A stretch of DNA of 64,000 nt from Clostridium sp. CM027 (GCF_024730565.1 NZ_CP077725.1:310001-374000); one strand, 5' to 3'. Counted from the first letter of the stretch, positions 51,579 to 61,458 are shown. Program-made: numbers and translations. Notes: generated by a model from the sequence alone, not told the origin.

Positions 51579-53909
51579 ATGCATAAAATAAATAATATAG
51601 GTAAAAGTGTGCCTAGAAAAGAGTCTTTAGATAAAGTAACAGGTATGGCTAAATATACCAATGATTATCAAATTCCAGGACTTTTATATGCAAGAATGAT
51701 AACAAGTCCTCATGCTCATGCAAAAATAAAATCTATTGAATATGCAGATTCATTAAAATCTCCAGGAGTTAGGGCGGTAATAACAGGCAAGTACTTTCCG
51801 CAGCTTATAGGATCAACTATTATTGATAGACCTCCTATTGCAATAGATAAAGTAAGATACAATGGTGAACCCGTGGCGGTGGTGGTGGCTGATAGCGAAA
51901 TCGAGGCTGAAAAAGCGGCTTTGCTTATAAAAATACAGTATAAACCTTTGCAAGTTGTGAATTCTCCTGGCGAGGCTCTTAAAAAAGATGCCCCATTGGT
52001 TCATGAAAATCTTGGTCAATATACAATTATAGATGATACGCTGCCAGAAGCTAATACAAATATTGCTAACAGAACTAAAATAAGAAAAGGTGATATTAGA
52101 AAGGCTTTGGATAAAAGTGAGGTAACTGTCGAAGCTAGCTTTTATTTTCCACCCTCAGATCATGCTGCTATGGAAACCAGGTGTGTACGGGCAGAAATAT
52201 TACCGGATGGTAGGGTTATTATATACTCTGCTTCTCAGGCACCCTTTGTAATAAAAAAGCTTATAAGTGATTTCTTTAAAATTGACCCTGGTAAGGTTAT
52301 TGTTAATGTACCTTTAGTAGGTGGGGCTTATGGAGGTAAAACAGCTGTACAGCTAGAATTCATTGCTTATTTGTGTTCAAAGGCGGTTGGAGGAAGACAA
52401 GTTAAACTTACAAATACAAGAGAAGAAGATATGATTACATCTCCAGTTCATATAGGTCTTGATGCAAAAGTTAAGCTAGGATGCACAAAATATGGGAGGC
52501 TAACTGCTGTAAAGATAACATATTTATTTGATGGAGGTGCATACTCAGATAGAGCGGTAATTATAAGCAGGGCAGCTGCTATAGACTGTACAGGGCCATA
52601 CAATATTGAAAATGTATGGTGTGATTCATTGTGTATGTATACAAATCATCCTTATGCTGCAGCTTTCAGAGGCTTCGGTCATGCGGAGCTTACATTCCCA
52701 ATAGAGAGAATAATCGATATACTAGCGGATAAGATTGGGATGGATCCTTTAGAATTAAGATTAAGAAATGCAATATTACCAGGGGATACTAGCCCTACTC
52801 AAACTTTACTCACTAGAAGTAATTTGGGAAATTTACCGAAGTGTATTGGAAGGTTATCTGAACTAATACATTGGGAAGAGGGAAGAATAGCTGAAACCGA
52901 GGATGGTAAAGTGAAGGCTAAAGGTATAAGCTTCTTCTGGAAGAATTCAAATACAGCTTTAAATGCAGGAGGAGGAGCAATTCTTACCTTTAATCCGGAT
53001 GGAAGCATTAATCTTATTTGTGGTGCAGTTGAAATGGGGCAGGGAACTAAAACAGCTTTGGCACAGATATTAGCAGAAAAAATGAAAATGGATGTAGATC
53101 AAATCCATGTAGTGATGGATGTTAATACTCAGACATCTCCAGATCACTGGAAAACAGCTGCAAGCAGGACTATTTTGCTGATTGGTAGAGCAATACTTAG
53201 AGCAGCTGAGGATGCCATTGATCAACTATGTATAACAGCAGCTATTCCTTTAAGGTGTTCCACCGATGAACTGGAAGTTGGTTGGGGAAGAGTATTTTTA
53301 AAAGACAATCCCCAAATAGGAATAAAAATAAGTAAAATAGCATTTGGCTATACCTATCCCAATGGAAATTCAGTTGGAGGACAGGTTATTGGAAGAGGAA
53401 GTTTTGTTTTAAAACATCTAACAGGATTAGATCCTGAAACTGGCAAAGGTAATCCAGGTCCAGAGTGGACTGTTGGTGCAACAGCTGTAGAAGTAGAATT
53501 TGATAAAAAGGAATATACCTACAAAATTACAAAGGCAGCTTGTGTTATAGATGCAGGGAAGGTTATTAATCCAGCGATTGCAAAAGGTCAAATTTCTGGT
53601 GGTATGAACCAGGGATTGAGTTTTGCTAGTAGAGAAGCATTTTTGTTTACGGATAAAGGCATTATTCAGAATAAGCAGCTAAGAACATATGAAATTACGA
53701 GATTTGGAGAAACTCCAGAGTATCTTGTAGACTTTATAGAAACTCCACAAATAGACGCCCCATATGGTGCAAGAGGAATTGGAGAACATGGTGTAATTGG
53801 AATGCCAGCAGCGCTTGCAAACAGCTTATCTTATGCGGCAAAGGTCCCCCTTAACCAATTGCCGTTAACTCCTGAGTTCATATGGAAAGCAAAAGAGGGA
53901 GGACAATAA
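51579..53909 (+). CDS. Molybdenum hydroxylase large subunit (xanthine dehydrogenase family, molybdopterin-binding)
   Basis: A 776-residue molybdopterin subunit of the xanthine dehydrogenase/aldehyde oxidase family. Features: N-terminal 'RKESLDKVTGMAKYTNDY', 'GGAYGGKTAVQLE', 'AFRGFGHAEL', 'GAVEMGQGTKTALAQI' and the C-terminal 'GARGIGEHGVIGMPAA' with the catalytic glutamate. The substrate (purine, nicotinate or aldehyde) cannot be read. It starts a three-gene operon, overlapping the FAD subunit by one base. No molybdopterin-synthesis or XdhC-type maturation gene is in the window. Confidence 0.9.
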   Translation: MHKINNIGKSVPRKESLDKVTGMAKYTNDYQIPGLLYARMITSPHAHAKIKSIEYADSLKSPGVRAVITGKYFPQLIGSTIIDRPPIAIDKVRYNGEPVAVVVADSEIEAEKAALLIKIQYKPLQVVNSPGEALKKDAPLVHENLGQYTIIDDTLPEANTNIANRTKIRKGDIRKALDKSEVTVEASFYFPPSDHAAMETRCVRAEILPDGRVIIYSASQAPFVIKKLISDFFKIDPGKVIVNVPLVGGAYGGKTAVQLEFIAYLCSKAVGGRQVKLTNTREEDMITSPVHIGLDAKVKLGCTKYGRLTAVKITYLFDGGAYSDRAVIISRAAAIDCTGPYNIENVWCDSLCMYTNHPYAAAFRGFGHAELTFPIERIIDILADKIGMDPLELRLRNAILPGDTSPTQTLLTRSNLGNLPKCIGRLSELIHWEEGRIAETEDGKVKAKGISFFWKNSNTALNAGGGAILTFNPDGSINLICGAVEMGQGTKTALAQILAEKMKMDVDQIHVVMDVNTQTSPDHWKTAASRTILLIGRAILRAAEDAIDQLCITAAIPLRCSTDELEVGWGRVFLKDNPQIGIKISKIAFGYTYPNGNSVGGQVIGRGSFVLKHLTGLDPETGKGNPGPEWTVGATAVEVEFDKKEYTYKITKAACVIDAGKVINPAIAKGQISGGMNQGLSFASREAFLFTDKGIIQNKQLRTYEITRFGETPEYLVDFIETPQIDAPYGARGIGEHGVIGMPAALANSLSYAAKVPLNQLPLTPEFIWKAKEGGQ

Positions 53910-54748
53910 TGATTGCATTGGATTTTGAGTATTATAAACCTGATTCATTAGATGAGGCAGTAGAACTGTATCACAATCTTCGCCAGAGCGGTAAGGAGCC
54001 TTTATATTATTCGGGTGGTACAGAAATAATCACTATGGCAAGGAGAAATGATATATCTACAAAGGCAGTAATAGACACTAAAGGAATTTCTGAGTGCAAT
54101 GTATTTGAAAAAAGAGGCGACCAGCTAGTAATAGGAGCTGCAGTTACGCTTGCTCGCATTGCCGAGAATAAATTAATCCCATTCTTGAGTAAGACAGCAA
54201 ACTTTCCGGCAGATCATACATCGCGTAATTTGATAACTGTAGGAGGGAATATTTGTGGTAAAATCATATATAAGGAAGCGATTTTAGGCTATTTAATTGC
54301 AGATAGCAATGCAGTTATATATGGAGAAAAAGGTAAAAGGATAGTTCCAATAAATCGTGCTTTTAATCAAAGTCTTCAACTGGAAAAAGGAGAATTGCTT
54401 TTTCAATTGACAACAGATGTGAGTTATTCCGATTTGCCTAATATATGTATAAAGAAGACCAAACAAGAAAAGATAGGGTACCCTTTAATTAGTATGGCTG
54501 CACTTAGGAAACACAATAATATTCAAATGGCATTTAGCGGGGTCTGTGCTTTTCCATTTAGGTCTATAGAAATGGAAGGGTATATAAATAACAAAAATGT
54601 TTCAAAGGAGAAAAGGATAGAACAGGCGATAAGTCATTTGCCTGCTCCTATATTGGGCAATATGCAAGGTTCCTCTGGATATAAGAAGTTCGTATTAAGA
54701 AATTTGCTAGATTATACTTTGGAAATACTGGATGGTGAAGGGAAATGA
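53909..54748 (+). CDS. Molybdenum hydroxylase FAD-binding subunit
   Basis: A 279-residue CoxM/XdhB-type FAD subunit. 'YYSGGTEIITMARR', 'IGAAVTLARI' and 'LITVGGNICGK' are the FAD-binding loops; the last third is the CO-dehydrogenase flavoprotein C-terminal domain. It passes electrons from the iron-sulfur subunit to NAD or another acceptor. GGGAGG lies before ATG 53909, which overlaps the TAA of the large subunit; the in-frame ATG at 53882 lies inside that gene. Confidence 0.9.
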   Translation: MIALDFEYYKPDSLDEAVELYHNLRQSGKEPLYYSGGTEIITMARRNDISTKAVIDTKGISECNVFEKRGDQLVIGAAVTLARIAENKLIPFLSKTANFPADHTSRNLITVGGNICGKIIYKEAILGYLIADSNAVIYGEKGKRIVPINRAFNQSLQLEKGELLFQLTTDVSYSDLPNICIKKTKQEKIGYPLISMAALRKHNNIQMAFSGVCAFPFRSIEMEGYINNKNVSKEKRIEQAISHLPAPILGNMQGSSGYKKFVLRNLLDYTLEILDGEGK

Positions 54749-55218
54749 TATCATATATTGAGACATCAAAAATAGAACTCAATATTAATGGCGAAAAGAG
54801 AAAGTTAGTTATTAGGCCTGCGGATACCCTACTTAGGGTGCTTAGAGAACAATTGGGACTAACTGGAGCAAAGGCTGGGTGCGAAAATGGAGATTGTGGT
54901 ACATGTACTGTACTCTTAGATGGATTGCCTGTTAAATCATGTATTATGCTAGCTGTTGAAGCTATTGGACATAAAGTGACCACTATTGAGGGCTTAAAAG
55001 AAGAGCCAATTCAAAAAGCTTTTATAGATAAATGGAGTTTTCAATGTGGATATTGTACTCCAGGTTTCATAATGAACTGTTATGGACTTATAACCATTCA
55101 CCCGGATGCAGATGACGAAACTATTGAGGAATGGCTTCAATCCAATATTTGCAGATGCACATCATATGAAGAGATTAGAGAAGCTGTAAAATCAGTATTA
55201 CTCTTAAATAAAAAATGA
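54745..55218 (+). CDS. Molybdenum hydroxylase [2Fe-2S] subunit
   Basis: A 157-residue subunit with two [2Fe-2S] clusters. The plant-ferredoxin-like cluster uses Cys46, Cys51, Cys54 and Cys66; the second uses 'CGYCTPGF' and 'NICRCTSYEEI'. It bridges the molybdopterin and FAD subunits. It overlaps the FAD gene by 4 bases, so the operon makes the three subunits together. A terminator follows. Confidence 0.92.
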   Translation: MISYIETSKIELNINGEKRKLVIRPADTLLRVLREQLGLTGAKAGCENGDCGTCTVLLDGLPVKSCIMLAVEAIGHKVTTIEGLKEEPIQKAFIDKWSFQCGYCTPGFIMNCYGLITIHPDADDETIEEWLQSNICRCTSYEEIREAVKSVLLLNKK

Positions 55219-55302
55219 GGGTTATGTAAAAATTAACGGAATAAGTAGCATGGTATCTAAGTTTGGATGCATTGTATTAGGTCAGATTTAACCCAACTTA
55301 TA

Positions 55303-55340
55303 GCACAGGTAAAGTTATTATGCCTGTGTTTTTTGTTTTT
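55303..55340 (+). terminator. Terminator after the molybdenum hydroxylase operon
   Basis: CACAGG (55304-55309) and CCTGTG (55323-55328) with a 13-base loop and TTTTTTGTTTTTT after it. A second, weaker stem TAAGTTTGG / CCCAACTTA (55258-55300) precedes it. Confidence 0.8.
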
Positions 55341-55452
55341 TGTTTAAAATAAAAAGCTTTAATGAACTAAATTATATGAATAATGAGTCTACAGAAAATT
55401 ATTTTGTCAATAATTATGAAATAGAAGTAATAATAAAGGTTAAGGTGATAAT

Positions 55453-56976
55453 ATGGCAATACAAATTATGTCTGCTGCTTTTACAGGAATTAAAGGGGTT
55501 ATAGTTACTGTTGAAATTGATATCACTCGAGGGTTGCCTGCTTTAAACATTGTTGGACTTGCAGATATTGCAGTTAAAGAATCAAAAGAGCGAGTACGTT
55601 CTGCAATACTAAACTCAGGGTTTGATTTTCCAGTAAATAGAATAACTATAAATTTAGCACCAGCAGATTTAAAAAAAGAAGGGTCTCTATTTGATTTGCC
55701 TATAGCTATAGGGATACTTCTGGCAACTAAACAAATTATTGTTAATGATATTAACGATTATCTTTTTATAGGAGAATTATCTTTGTCTGGAAAGTTAAGA
55801 AAAGTAAGAGGCTCATTACCTGTGGTTATGGAAGGAATAGAAAACGGAATTGAAAAATTTATTGTTCCTAGTAACAACGCAAAAGAATGTAGTCTTGTTA
55901 AATCTGCAAAGATATTTCCTTTAGATAATTTAAATCAAGTAGTGAGTTTTTTAACTTATAAGGACTTGTTGCCTTATAAGCAGTGCAATGATTTAGAAAT
56001 ATTAATAAATGAAGAGTTAGATTATGAAGACGTTATGGGACAAGAAAGCTCAAAACGTGCTATTGAAGTAGCAGCTGCAGGAAATCATAATTTACTTATG
56101 TATGGTCCACCTGGTTCAGGTAAATCCATGATGGCTAAGAGAATTCCTACTATACTACCATCTTTAAGTCAAGAGGAATCACTTGAGGTTACTAAAATTT
56201 ATAGTGTTTCTGGAAATCTTGGTGATAATGGAGGGATTATTCTGCAAAGACCTTTTAGGAGTCCGCATCATACTATATCACGAATTGCTTTGGTTGGTGG
56301 TGGAAATAAGTTAATACCTGGAGAAATCTCTTTAGCGCATAAAGGAGTATTGTTTTTAGATGAAATATTAGAATTTAAAAAAAATGTAATAGAAATACTA
56401 AGGCAACCTTTAGAGGATAGAAAAATTAATATTTCAAGAATAAATGGAACTGTAGAATATCCATCAAACTTTATGTTTGTAAGTGCCTTAAATCCATGTC
56501 CTTGTGGATATTACGGATCTTATGAGAAGCGATGTAGTTGTAGTGATTATGAAAGAAGAAGGTATTTGAGTAAACTATCAGGCCCACTTCTAGACCGCAT
56601 TGATATATTTACAGCAGTAAATGCTCTGCCTTATAATAAAATAGCTAGTGGGAAAAGTAGTGAAAAATCTAATGTTATTAAAAAAAGAGTAGAGGTAGCA
56701 AGAGATATTCAAGAAAAAAGATTTAGAACGGAAGAAATTCACTGTAATGCAGAGATGAGCCAAAAGCTAATTAAAAGGTACTGCCATTTAGATAATAAAG
56801 CTAGTAAAATCATGGAATTAATGTATAATAAATTTACTCTAAGCACAAGAGCTTATTCTAGAATTCTTAAGGTAGCAAGGACTATTGCAGATTTAGATGA
56901 AAGTGAGAATATCTTAGATAAACATATAATTGAAGCTATGCAATATAGAAAATTTATAGATGAAAAGATAGTTTAA
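55453..56976 (+). CDS. comM: Magnesium-chelatase-like AAA ATPase ComM (YifB)
   Basis: A 507-residue protein with an N-terminal Lon-protease-like domain ('GLADIAVKESKERVRSA'), Walker A 'GPPGSGKS' at 218-225, 'FLDEILEF' (Walker B) and a C-terminal Mg-chelatase domain ('STRAYSRILKVARTIADL'). ComM promotes branch migration of incoming DNA during natural transformation in Gram-negatives. The TAA stop overlaps the first bases of the copy-3 repeat. dprA, another transformation gene, follows. Confidence 0.93.
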   Translation: MAIQIMSAAFTGIKGVIVTVEIDITRGLPALNIVGLADIAVKESKERVRSAILNSGFDFPVNRITINLAPADLKKEGSLFDLPIAIGILLATKQIIVNDINDYLFIGELSLSGKLRKVRGSLPVVMEGIENGIEKFIVPSNNAKECSLVKSAKIFPLDNLNQVVSFLTYKDLLPYKQCNDLEILINEELDYEDVMGQESSKRAIEVAAAGNHNLLMYGPPGSGKSMMAKRIPTILPSLSQEESLEVTKIYSVSGNLGDNGGIILQRPFRSPHHTISRIALVGGGNKLIPGEISLAHKGVLFLDEILEFKKNVIEILRQPLEDRKINISRINGTVEYPSNFMFVSALNPCPCGYYGSYEKRCSCSDYERRRYLSKLSGPLLDRIDIFTAVNALPYNKIASGKSSEKSNVIKKRVEVARDIQEKRFRTEEIHCNAEMSQKLIKRYCHLDNKASKIMELMYNKFTLSTRAYSRILKVARTIADLDESENILDKHIIEAMQYRKFIDEKIV

Positions 56977-57125
56977 CGACATTTCAGAAGGGAAGTCTCC
57001 CACTTCTATAAGTGGGAGTTCCATACTATAACAAAGAGAAAACTTCAGTGGGAGTGTAAATCTCCTTCTGAAGTCGTCAATGCATCTTCTGTGAAGATGT
57101 TTCAGCTCCGCAGGAGATGATTTAA
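56975..57125 (-). repeat. Dispersed hairpin element, copy 3 (IS200/IS605-end-like)
   Basis: A 151-bp element between comM and dprA. It begins AACGACATTTCAGAAGG, then has the CTCCCACTT-CTAT-AAGTGGGAG hairpin, AAACTTCAGTGGGAG, CCTTCTGAAGTCGTC, the hairpin CATCTTC-TGT-GAAGATG and AGCTCCGCAGGAG, ending GATGATTTAAT. It is the reverse complement of copy 2 without its insert, and aligns with copy 1 over the first 110 bases. It overlaps the comM stop codon by two bases. Right-end orientation puts it on the minus strand. Confidence 0.8.
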
Positions 57126-57166
57126 TTGGTAATATAAAAAAATAAATTTAAGTTAGTGGAGGTAGA

Positions 57167-58258
57167 GTGAAAAAAATGAATGACTATGATATATGGTTTT
57201 CTTTAATTAAATTATCCCCTAAAAATAAACTGAAATTAATAAATGATTTTCATAATACAGAAAAAATATGGTATTATGGTGTACATAATAAAAAAACAGA
57301 ATATTTTAAAAATAATTTAATTGACGTACTTACAGATGCTTGGAATGAGGGTGAAATTGATAATGTAAAAAAAAAATTAGAGGTTAATGAAATAAAATCA
57401 GTTACTTATTTAGAAGAGGAATATCCTAAAAAATTAAAAAATTATGATGATGCACCATTTGCGTTATTTTATAAAGGAAACATATTGCCATTAGAGGATG
57501 GATTCAATATTTCTATAGTTGGTTCGAGGAAGTATTCAAATTATGGTAAGGATGTTACTAAAATTATATGCTCGGATTTATGTGCTAATAATATTAACAT
57601 TATTAGCGGAATGGCTAAGGGCATTGACACTTTTGCCCATGAAAGTTGTTTAGAAGGCGAAGGCTATACTTGTGCAGTTTTAGGTTCAGGGTTAGATATA
57701 GTATACCCAAAAGAAAATCTTAAAATTTTCAATGAGATAATTGAAAAAGGTGCTGTTATTTCAGAGTTTTTACCAGGAACACCACCACATGCTTACAACT
57801 TTCCCCAAAGGAATAGAATAATAAGCGCTCTCGGTGATATTATTATTGTAATAGAGGCTGGTGAAAAAAGTGGATCTTTAATTACTGCAAATTTAGCACT
57901 CGAACAAGGCAAAGATGTTATGGCTGTGCCAGGCTCTATATTTTCATATGAAAGCAAAGGAACCAATAAATTAATTAAGGATGGAGCATACCCTATGACT
58001 TGTTCTGATGATATATTTAATTTAATGGGGATAGAGATGAAGAATCAAAAAAAAACCACTGTGCGGTCTTTTAATAGTCAAATTAACAAAAAGATATATA
58101 GCATTATAAATGATAGTCCACTACATATAAACGATATTATTAGAATAACTAACATTGACATAAAACAATTATATGAGGTATTATTTGAAATGCAGATTAA
58201 AAATGAAATATTATGTCTATCAGGAAACTATTATGTAAAAGTAAATGACAAAATATAA
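57167..58258 (+). CDS. dprA: DNA-processing protein DprA
   Basis: Loads RecA onto incoming single-stranded DNA during transformation. The 363-residue protein has the Rossmann motifs 'IVGSRKYSNYGKD', 'SGMAKGIDTFAH', 'GSGLDIVYPKEN', 'FPQRNRIISAL' and 'EAGEKSGSLITA', and a C-terminal winged-helix (about 305-360). GTG 57167 is 4 bases after GGAGG; ATG 57176 is the alternative. dprA is widespread in clostridia not known to be competent. Confidence 0.95.
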   Translation: MKKMNDYDIWFSLIKLSPKNKLKLINDFHNTEKIWYYGVHNKKTEYFKNNLIDVLTDAWNEGEIDNVKKKLEVNEIKSVTYLEEEYPKKLKNYDDAPFALFYKGNILPLEDGFNISIVGSRKYSNYGKDVTKIICSDLCANNINIISGMAKGIDTFAHESCLEGEGYTCAVLGSGLDIVYPKENLKIFNEIIEKGAVISEFLPGTPPHAYNFPQRNRIISALGDIIIVIEAGEKSGSLITANLALEQGKDVMAVPGSIFSYESKGTNKLIKDGAYPMTCSDDIFNLMGIEMKNQKKTTVRSFNSQINKKIYSIINDSPLHINDIIRITNIDIKQLYEVLFEMQIKNEILCLSGNYYVKVNDKI

Positions 58259-58305
58259 GTAAATATATATTAACTATATTAGAATACATTGATGGAGGGG
58301 ATAAG

Positions 58306-60417
58306 ATGGGACAAAAACTTGTTATAGTTGAGTCGCCGGCTAAAGCTAAAACTATAAAAAAATATTTAGGAAGTAGTTATGTAGTTGAGGCGTCCATGGG
58401 GCATGTTAGAGATTTGCCAAAAAGCCAATTGGGGGTTGACATAGAAAATAATTATGAACCTAAATATATAACTATCCGTGGTAAGGGAGAACTTCTTTCG
58501 AAACTAAGAAAAGAAGCAAAAAAAAGCGACAAGATTTATTTGGCAACAGATCCTGATAGGGAGGGTGAAGCTATAGCTTGGCATTTAGCAAAAGCCTTAA
58601 AAATAGATGAAAAAGATAAGTGTCGGATAGAATTCAATGAGATAACCAAAACAGCGGTTAAAAACGCTATAAAGTCGCCAAGGGTAATAAATGCGACGCT
58701 TGTGGATGCCCAACAAGCAAGGCGTATACTTGATAGATTGGTTGGATATGAAATTAGTCCTATACTTTGGAGAAAAGTTAAATGGGGACTTAGTGCAGGT
58801 CGAGTTCAATCAGTTACACTTAAAATAATCTGTGACAGACAAAAGGAAATAGAAAAATTTATAAGCAAAGAGTATTGGACTATAGAATGCGAGTTGTACA
58901 AAGAAGGAGATTCTCAGAAATTAAATGTTAAATTAGCTTCTAAGGGTAAAGAAAAAGTTGAAATGAATTCTAAAGAAGAAAGTGATAATGTCATTAATGA
59001 ACTTAAGGAAAAAGAATTCATTATAAGCAAAATAAAGAAATCATCGAAGACTAGAAAACCATTACCACCATTCATAACAAGTACATTGCAGCAAGATGCA
59101 TATAGAAAACTTAATTTTGCAACTAAAAGAACTATGTCTATTGCGCAACAATTATATGAAGGTATGGAGATAGAAGGACATGGAACAGTGGGATTAATTA
59201 CATATATGAGAACTGATTCTACTAGAATAGCTGAAGAAGCTCAAATAAATGCGAAAGAATTTATTGAGAGTAAATATGGGGAGAAGTACTATCCGAGTAC
59301 CCCTAGAATATACAAAAGTAAAAAAAACATACAAGATGCTCATGAAGCTGTTAGACCTTCTTATGTTGAAATAACGCCAGAGATAGCAAAAAAAACTCTT
59401 AAAGCTCCACAATACAAACTATATAAATTAATTTGGAATAGATATGTAGCAAGTCAAATGGAATCATGTTTACTAAATACCATATCTATTGATATAGTAA
59501 ATGGAGACTATGTGTTTAAGGCATCGGGGTCTAAAGTATCCTTCGATGGATTCAGAAAAATTTATGATGAAGAGCCAGATGAAGAAGAAAATACTTTGAA
59601 AATTCCAGAATTGAATGAAGGAGACATTCTGCAATGTGAAAAAACCGAAGGAAAGCAGCATTTTACTCAGCCACCTGCTAAATTTTCTGAGGCATCTCTT
59701 GTAAAAACATTAGAAGAAAATGGCATAGGAAGACCTAGTACTTATGCACCTATTATTACAACTCTTCTAAATAGAAAGTATGTAGAAAAAGACCAAAAGA
59801 TTTTAGAAGTTACAGAAATAGGAAATATTGTGAATGACATTTTAAGTGAATACTTTAAACAGATAGTGGATATTGAATTTACAGCACAAATGGAGAATAA
59901 TTTAGATTATATAGAACAAGGACAGGAAAAGTGGCAAAATATAGTTAGTGAATTTTTTACACCATTAAAAGAAGATATTGAAATTGCTGAAAAAGAGATA
60001 GCTAAAATCACAATAGAAGATGAAGTTACAGACGTAGAATGTGATAAATGTGGCAAGTTAATGGTAATAAAACATGGAAGATTTGGTGATTTCATGGCAT
60101 GCCCTGGTTACCCAGAATGCAAAAATACAAAAGCAATTACTAAAGAACTAGAACTTCCATGCCCTAAATGTGGCGGGAAAATTTTAGAAAGAAGAAGTAA
60201 GAAAGGAACTAGATTTTTTGGATGCAGTAATTATCCAGAATGTGATTTTGTAAGCTGGTTTGAGCCTACCGAAATAAAATGTTCTGAGTGTGGTACATAT
60301 ATGTTAAAAAGATATAGTAAAACTAAAGGCGATTATATGGAATGTTCTAATAAAGAATGTAAACATAAGGAATACAAAGTCGAAGAAAATAGGGAAGAGA
60401 GTAGTGAGGAAAAGTAA
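58306..60417 (+). CDS. topA: DNA topoisomerase I
   Basis: Type IA topoisomerase that relaxes negative supercoils. The 703-residue protein begins with the Toprim motif 'LVIVESPAKAKTIKKYLG' and 'ATDPDREGEAIAWH'; the active-site tyrosine is Tyr300 in 'TYMRTDSTR'. Three C-terminal zinc ribbons with CxxC pairs ('CDKCGKL', 'CPKCGGK', 'CSECGTY') complete it. The dprA-topA pair is conserved in Firmicutes. GGAGGGG precedes the ATG. Confidence 0.98.
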   Translation: MGQKLVIVESPAKAKTIKKYLGSSYVVEASMGHVRDLPKSQLGVDIENNYEPKYITIRGKGELLSKLRKEAKKSDKIYLATDPDREGEAIAWHLAKALKIDEKDKCRIEFNEITKTAVKNAIKSPRVINATLVDAQQARRILDRLVGYEISPILWRKVKWGLSAGRVQSVTLKIICDRQKEIEKFISKEYWTIECELYKEGDSQKLNVKLASKGKEKVEMNSKEESDNVINELKEKEFIISKIKKSSKTRKPLPPFITSTLQQDAYRKLNFATKRTMSIAQQLYEGMEIEGHGTVGLITYMRTDSTRIAEEAQINAKEFIESKYGEKYYPSTPRIYKSKKNIQDAHEAVRPSYVEITPEIAKKTLKAPQYKLYKLIWNRYVASQMESCLLNTISIDIVNGDYVFKASGSKVSFDGFRKIYDEEPDEEENTLKIPELNEGDILQCEKTEGKQHFTQPPAKFSEASLVKTLEENGIGRPSTYAPIITTLLNRKYVEKDQKILEVTEIGNIVNDILSEYFKQIVDIEFTAQMENNLDYIEQGQEKWQNIVSEFFTPLKEDIEIAEKEIAKITIEDEVTDVECDKCGKLMVIKHGRFGDFMACPGYPECKNTKAITKELELPCPKCGGKILERRSKKGTRFFGCSNYPECDFVSWFEPTEIKCSECGTYMLKRYSKTKGDYMECSNKECKHKEYKVEENREESSEEK

Positions 60418-60485
60418 AATTTATACAATAAGTCAAAAATTTACTAGAATTTAATAAATATAATGTCGAAATTTAAAAAACACTG

Positions 60486-60514
60486 TTGATATAGCATGAA
60501 TGTTGTGATAGTAT
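60486..60514 (+). promoter_or_regulatory. Promoter for codY with possible CodY box downstream
   Basis: TTGATA (60486-60491), 17 bases, TAGTAT (60509-60514), with TGA as an extended -10. Downstream, AATATTTTGAATTTT near 60546-60560 matches the CodY box AATTTTCWGAAAATT at 11 of 15 places, too weak to be sure of autoregulation. Confidence 0.55.
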
Positions 60515-60643
60515 TAAGTGGACAAGGAACGATTCTAAAAATTTGAAATATTTTGAATTTTGCTTATGCTAAAGCAAGATAGATTTATGAATTGGATTAA
60601 ATAATATAGATTGTGTTTTATAACATAAATGAGGAGGAATATT

Positions 60644-61417
60644 GTGTCACTATTAGCTAAAACAAGAATGCTAAATAAAATATTGCAAAAATCAGGAACG
60701 GAGCCAGTAGTTTTTGATGATATTTGTAATTTGCTAAGCGATGTATTGCAATGTAATGTATATATTATTAGCAGAAAAGGAAAAATATTGGGTTATAATT
60801 TATCAAGCGGATTTGAATGTGAAATCGTAAAGGATGAAATTATAAAAAATATGAGATTTCCGGAAAATTACAATAATAGTTTGCTTAATGTCAACGAAAC
60901 AAGGGCTAATCTTACGAATAAAAATATTTGTGTATTCCAAGATGATAGGGAATGCTCAATAGAAAATAAATTATCCACCATAGTACCGATAAATGGTAAC
61001 AGAGAGAGATTAGGTACTCTTTTACTTGCTAGATTTGATAAAGAGTTTACAGATGATGATTTAGTCTTAGTTGAATATAGTGCTACTATAGTTGGACTTG
61101 AGATTTTGAGAGCTAAAAATGATTTGATAGAAGAAGAAGAAAGGAAAAAAGCAGTAGTGCAACTTGCTATTGGAACACTATCTTATTCTGAACTAGAAGC
61201 TGTACAACATATTTTCAATGAATTAGACGGAATTGAAGGCTTGTTAGTAGCATCTAGAATAGCAGACAAAGTTGGAATAACTAGATCTGTTATTGTTAAT
61301 GCACTTAGAAAATTTGAAAGTGCAGGAGTAATAGAATCAAGATCACTTGGAATGAAGGGTACTCATATCAAAATATTAAATGAGAAGCTAATTGACGAGC
61401 TTAAAAAAATAAAATAA
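60644..61417 (+). CDS. codY: Global transcriptional repressor CodY
   Basis: Senses branched-chain amino acids and GTP and represses starvation genes. The 257-residue protein starts '[18 protein letters not shown]', has an N-terminal GAF domain, and a C-terminal winged helix with '[23 protein letters not shown]'. The GTG start at 60644 is 7 bases after GAGGAGG; an in-frame ATG at 60629 overlaps that site. In Bacillus codY follows topA-trmFO-xerC-hslVU; those genes are missing here, so topA and codY are neighbours. Confidence 0.97.
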   Translation: MSLLAKTRMLNKILQKSGTEPVVFDDICNLLSDVLQCNVYIISRKGKILGYNLSSGFECEIVKDEIIKNMRFPENYNNSLLNVNETRANLTNKNICVFQDDRECSIENKLSTIVPINGNRERLGTLLLARFDKEFTDDDLVLVEYSATIVGLEILRAKNDLIEEEERKKAVVQLAIGTLSYSELEAVQHIFNELDGIEGLLVASRIADKVGITRSVIVNALRKFESAGVIESRSLGMKGTHIKILNEKLIDELKKIK

Positions 61418-61420
61418 TTT

Positions 61421-61458
61421 GAGGCAGAGCAATTTTGTTCTGCCTTAAATTGTTTTTA
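61421..61458 (+). terminator. Terminator after codY
   Basis: GGCAGAGCAA and TTGTTCTGCC pair (one G-T), then TTAAATTGTTTTT. Confidence 0.8.

Noticed and set aside
60546-60560. CodY box upstream of codY
   Set aside because: 11 of 15 matches in very AT-rich sequence is not convincing; kept only as a remark in the promoter entry.
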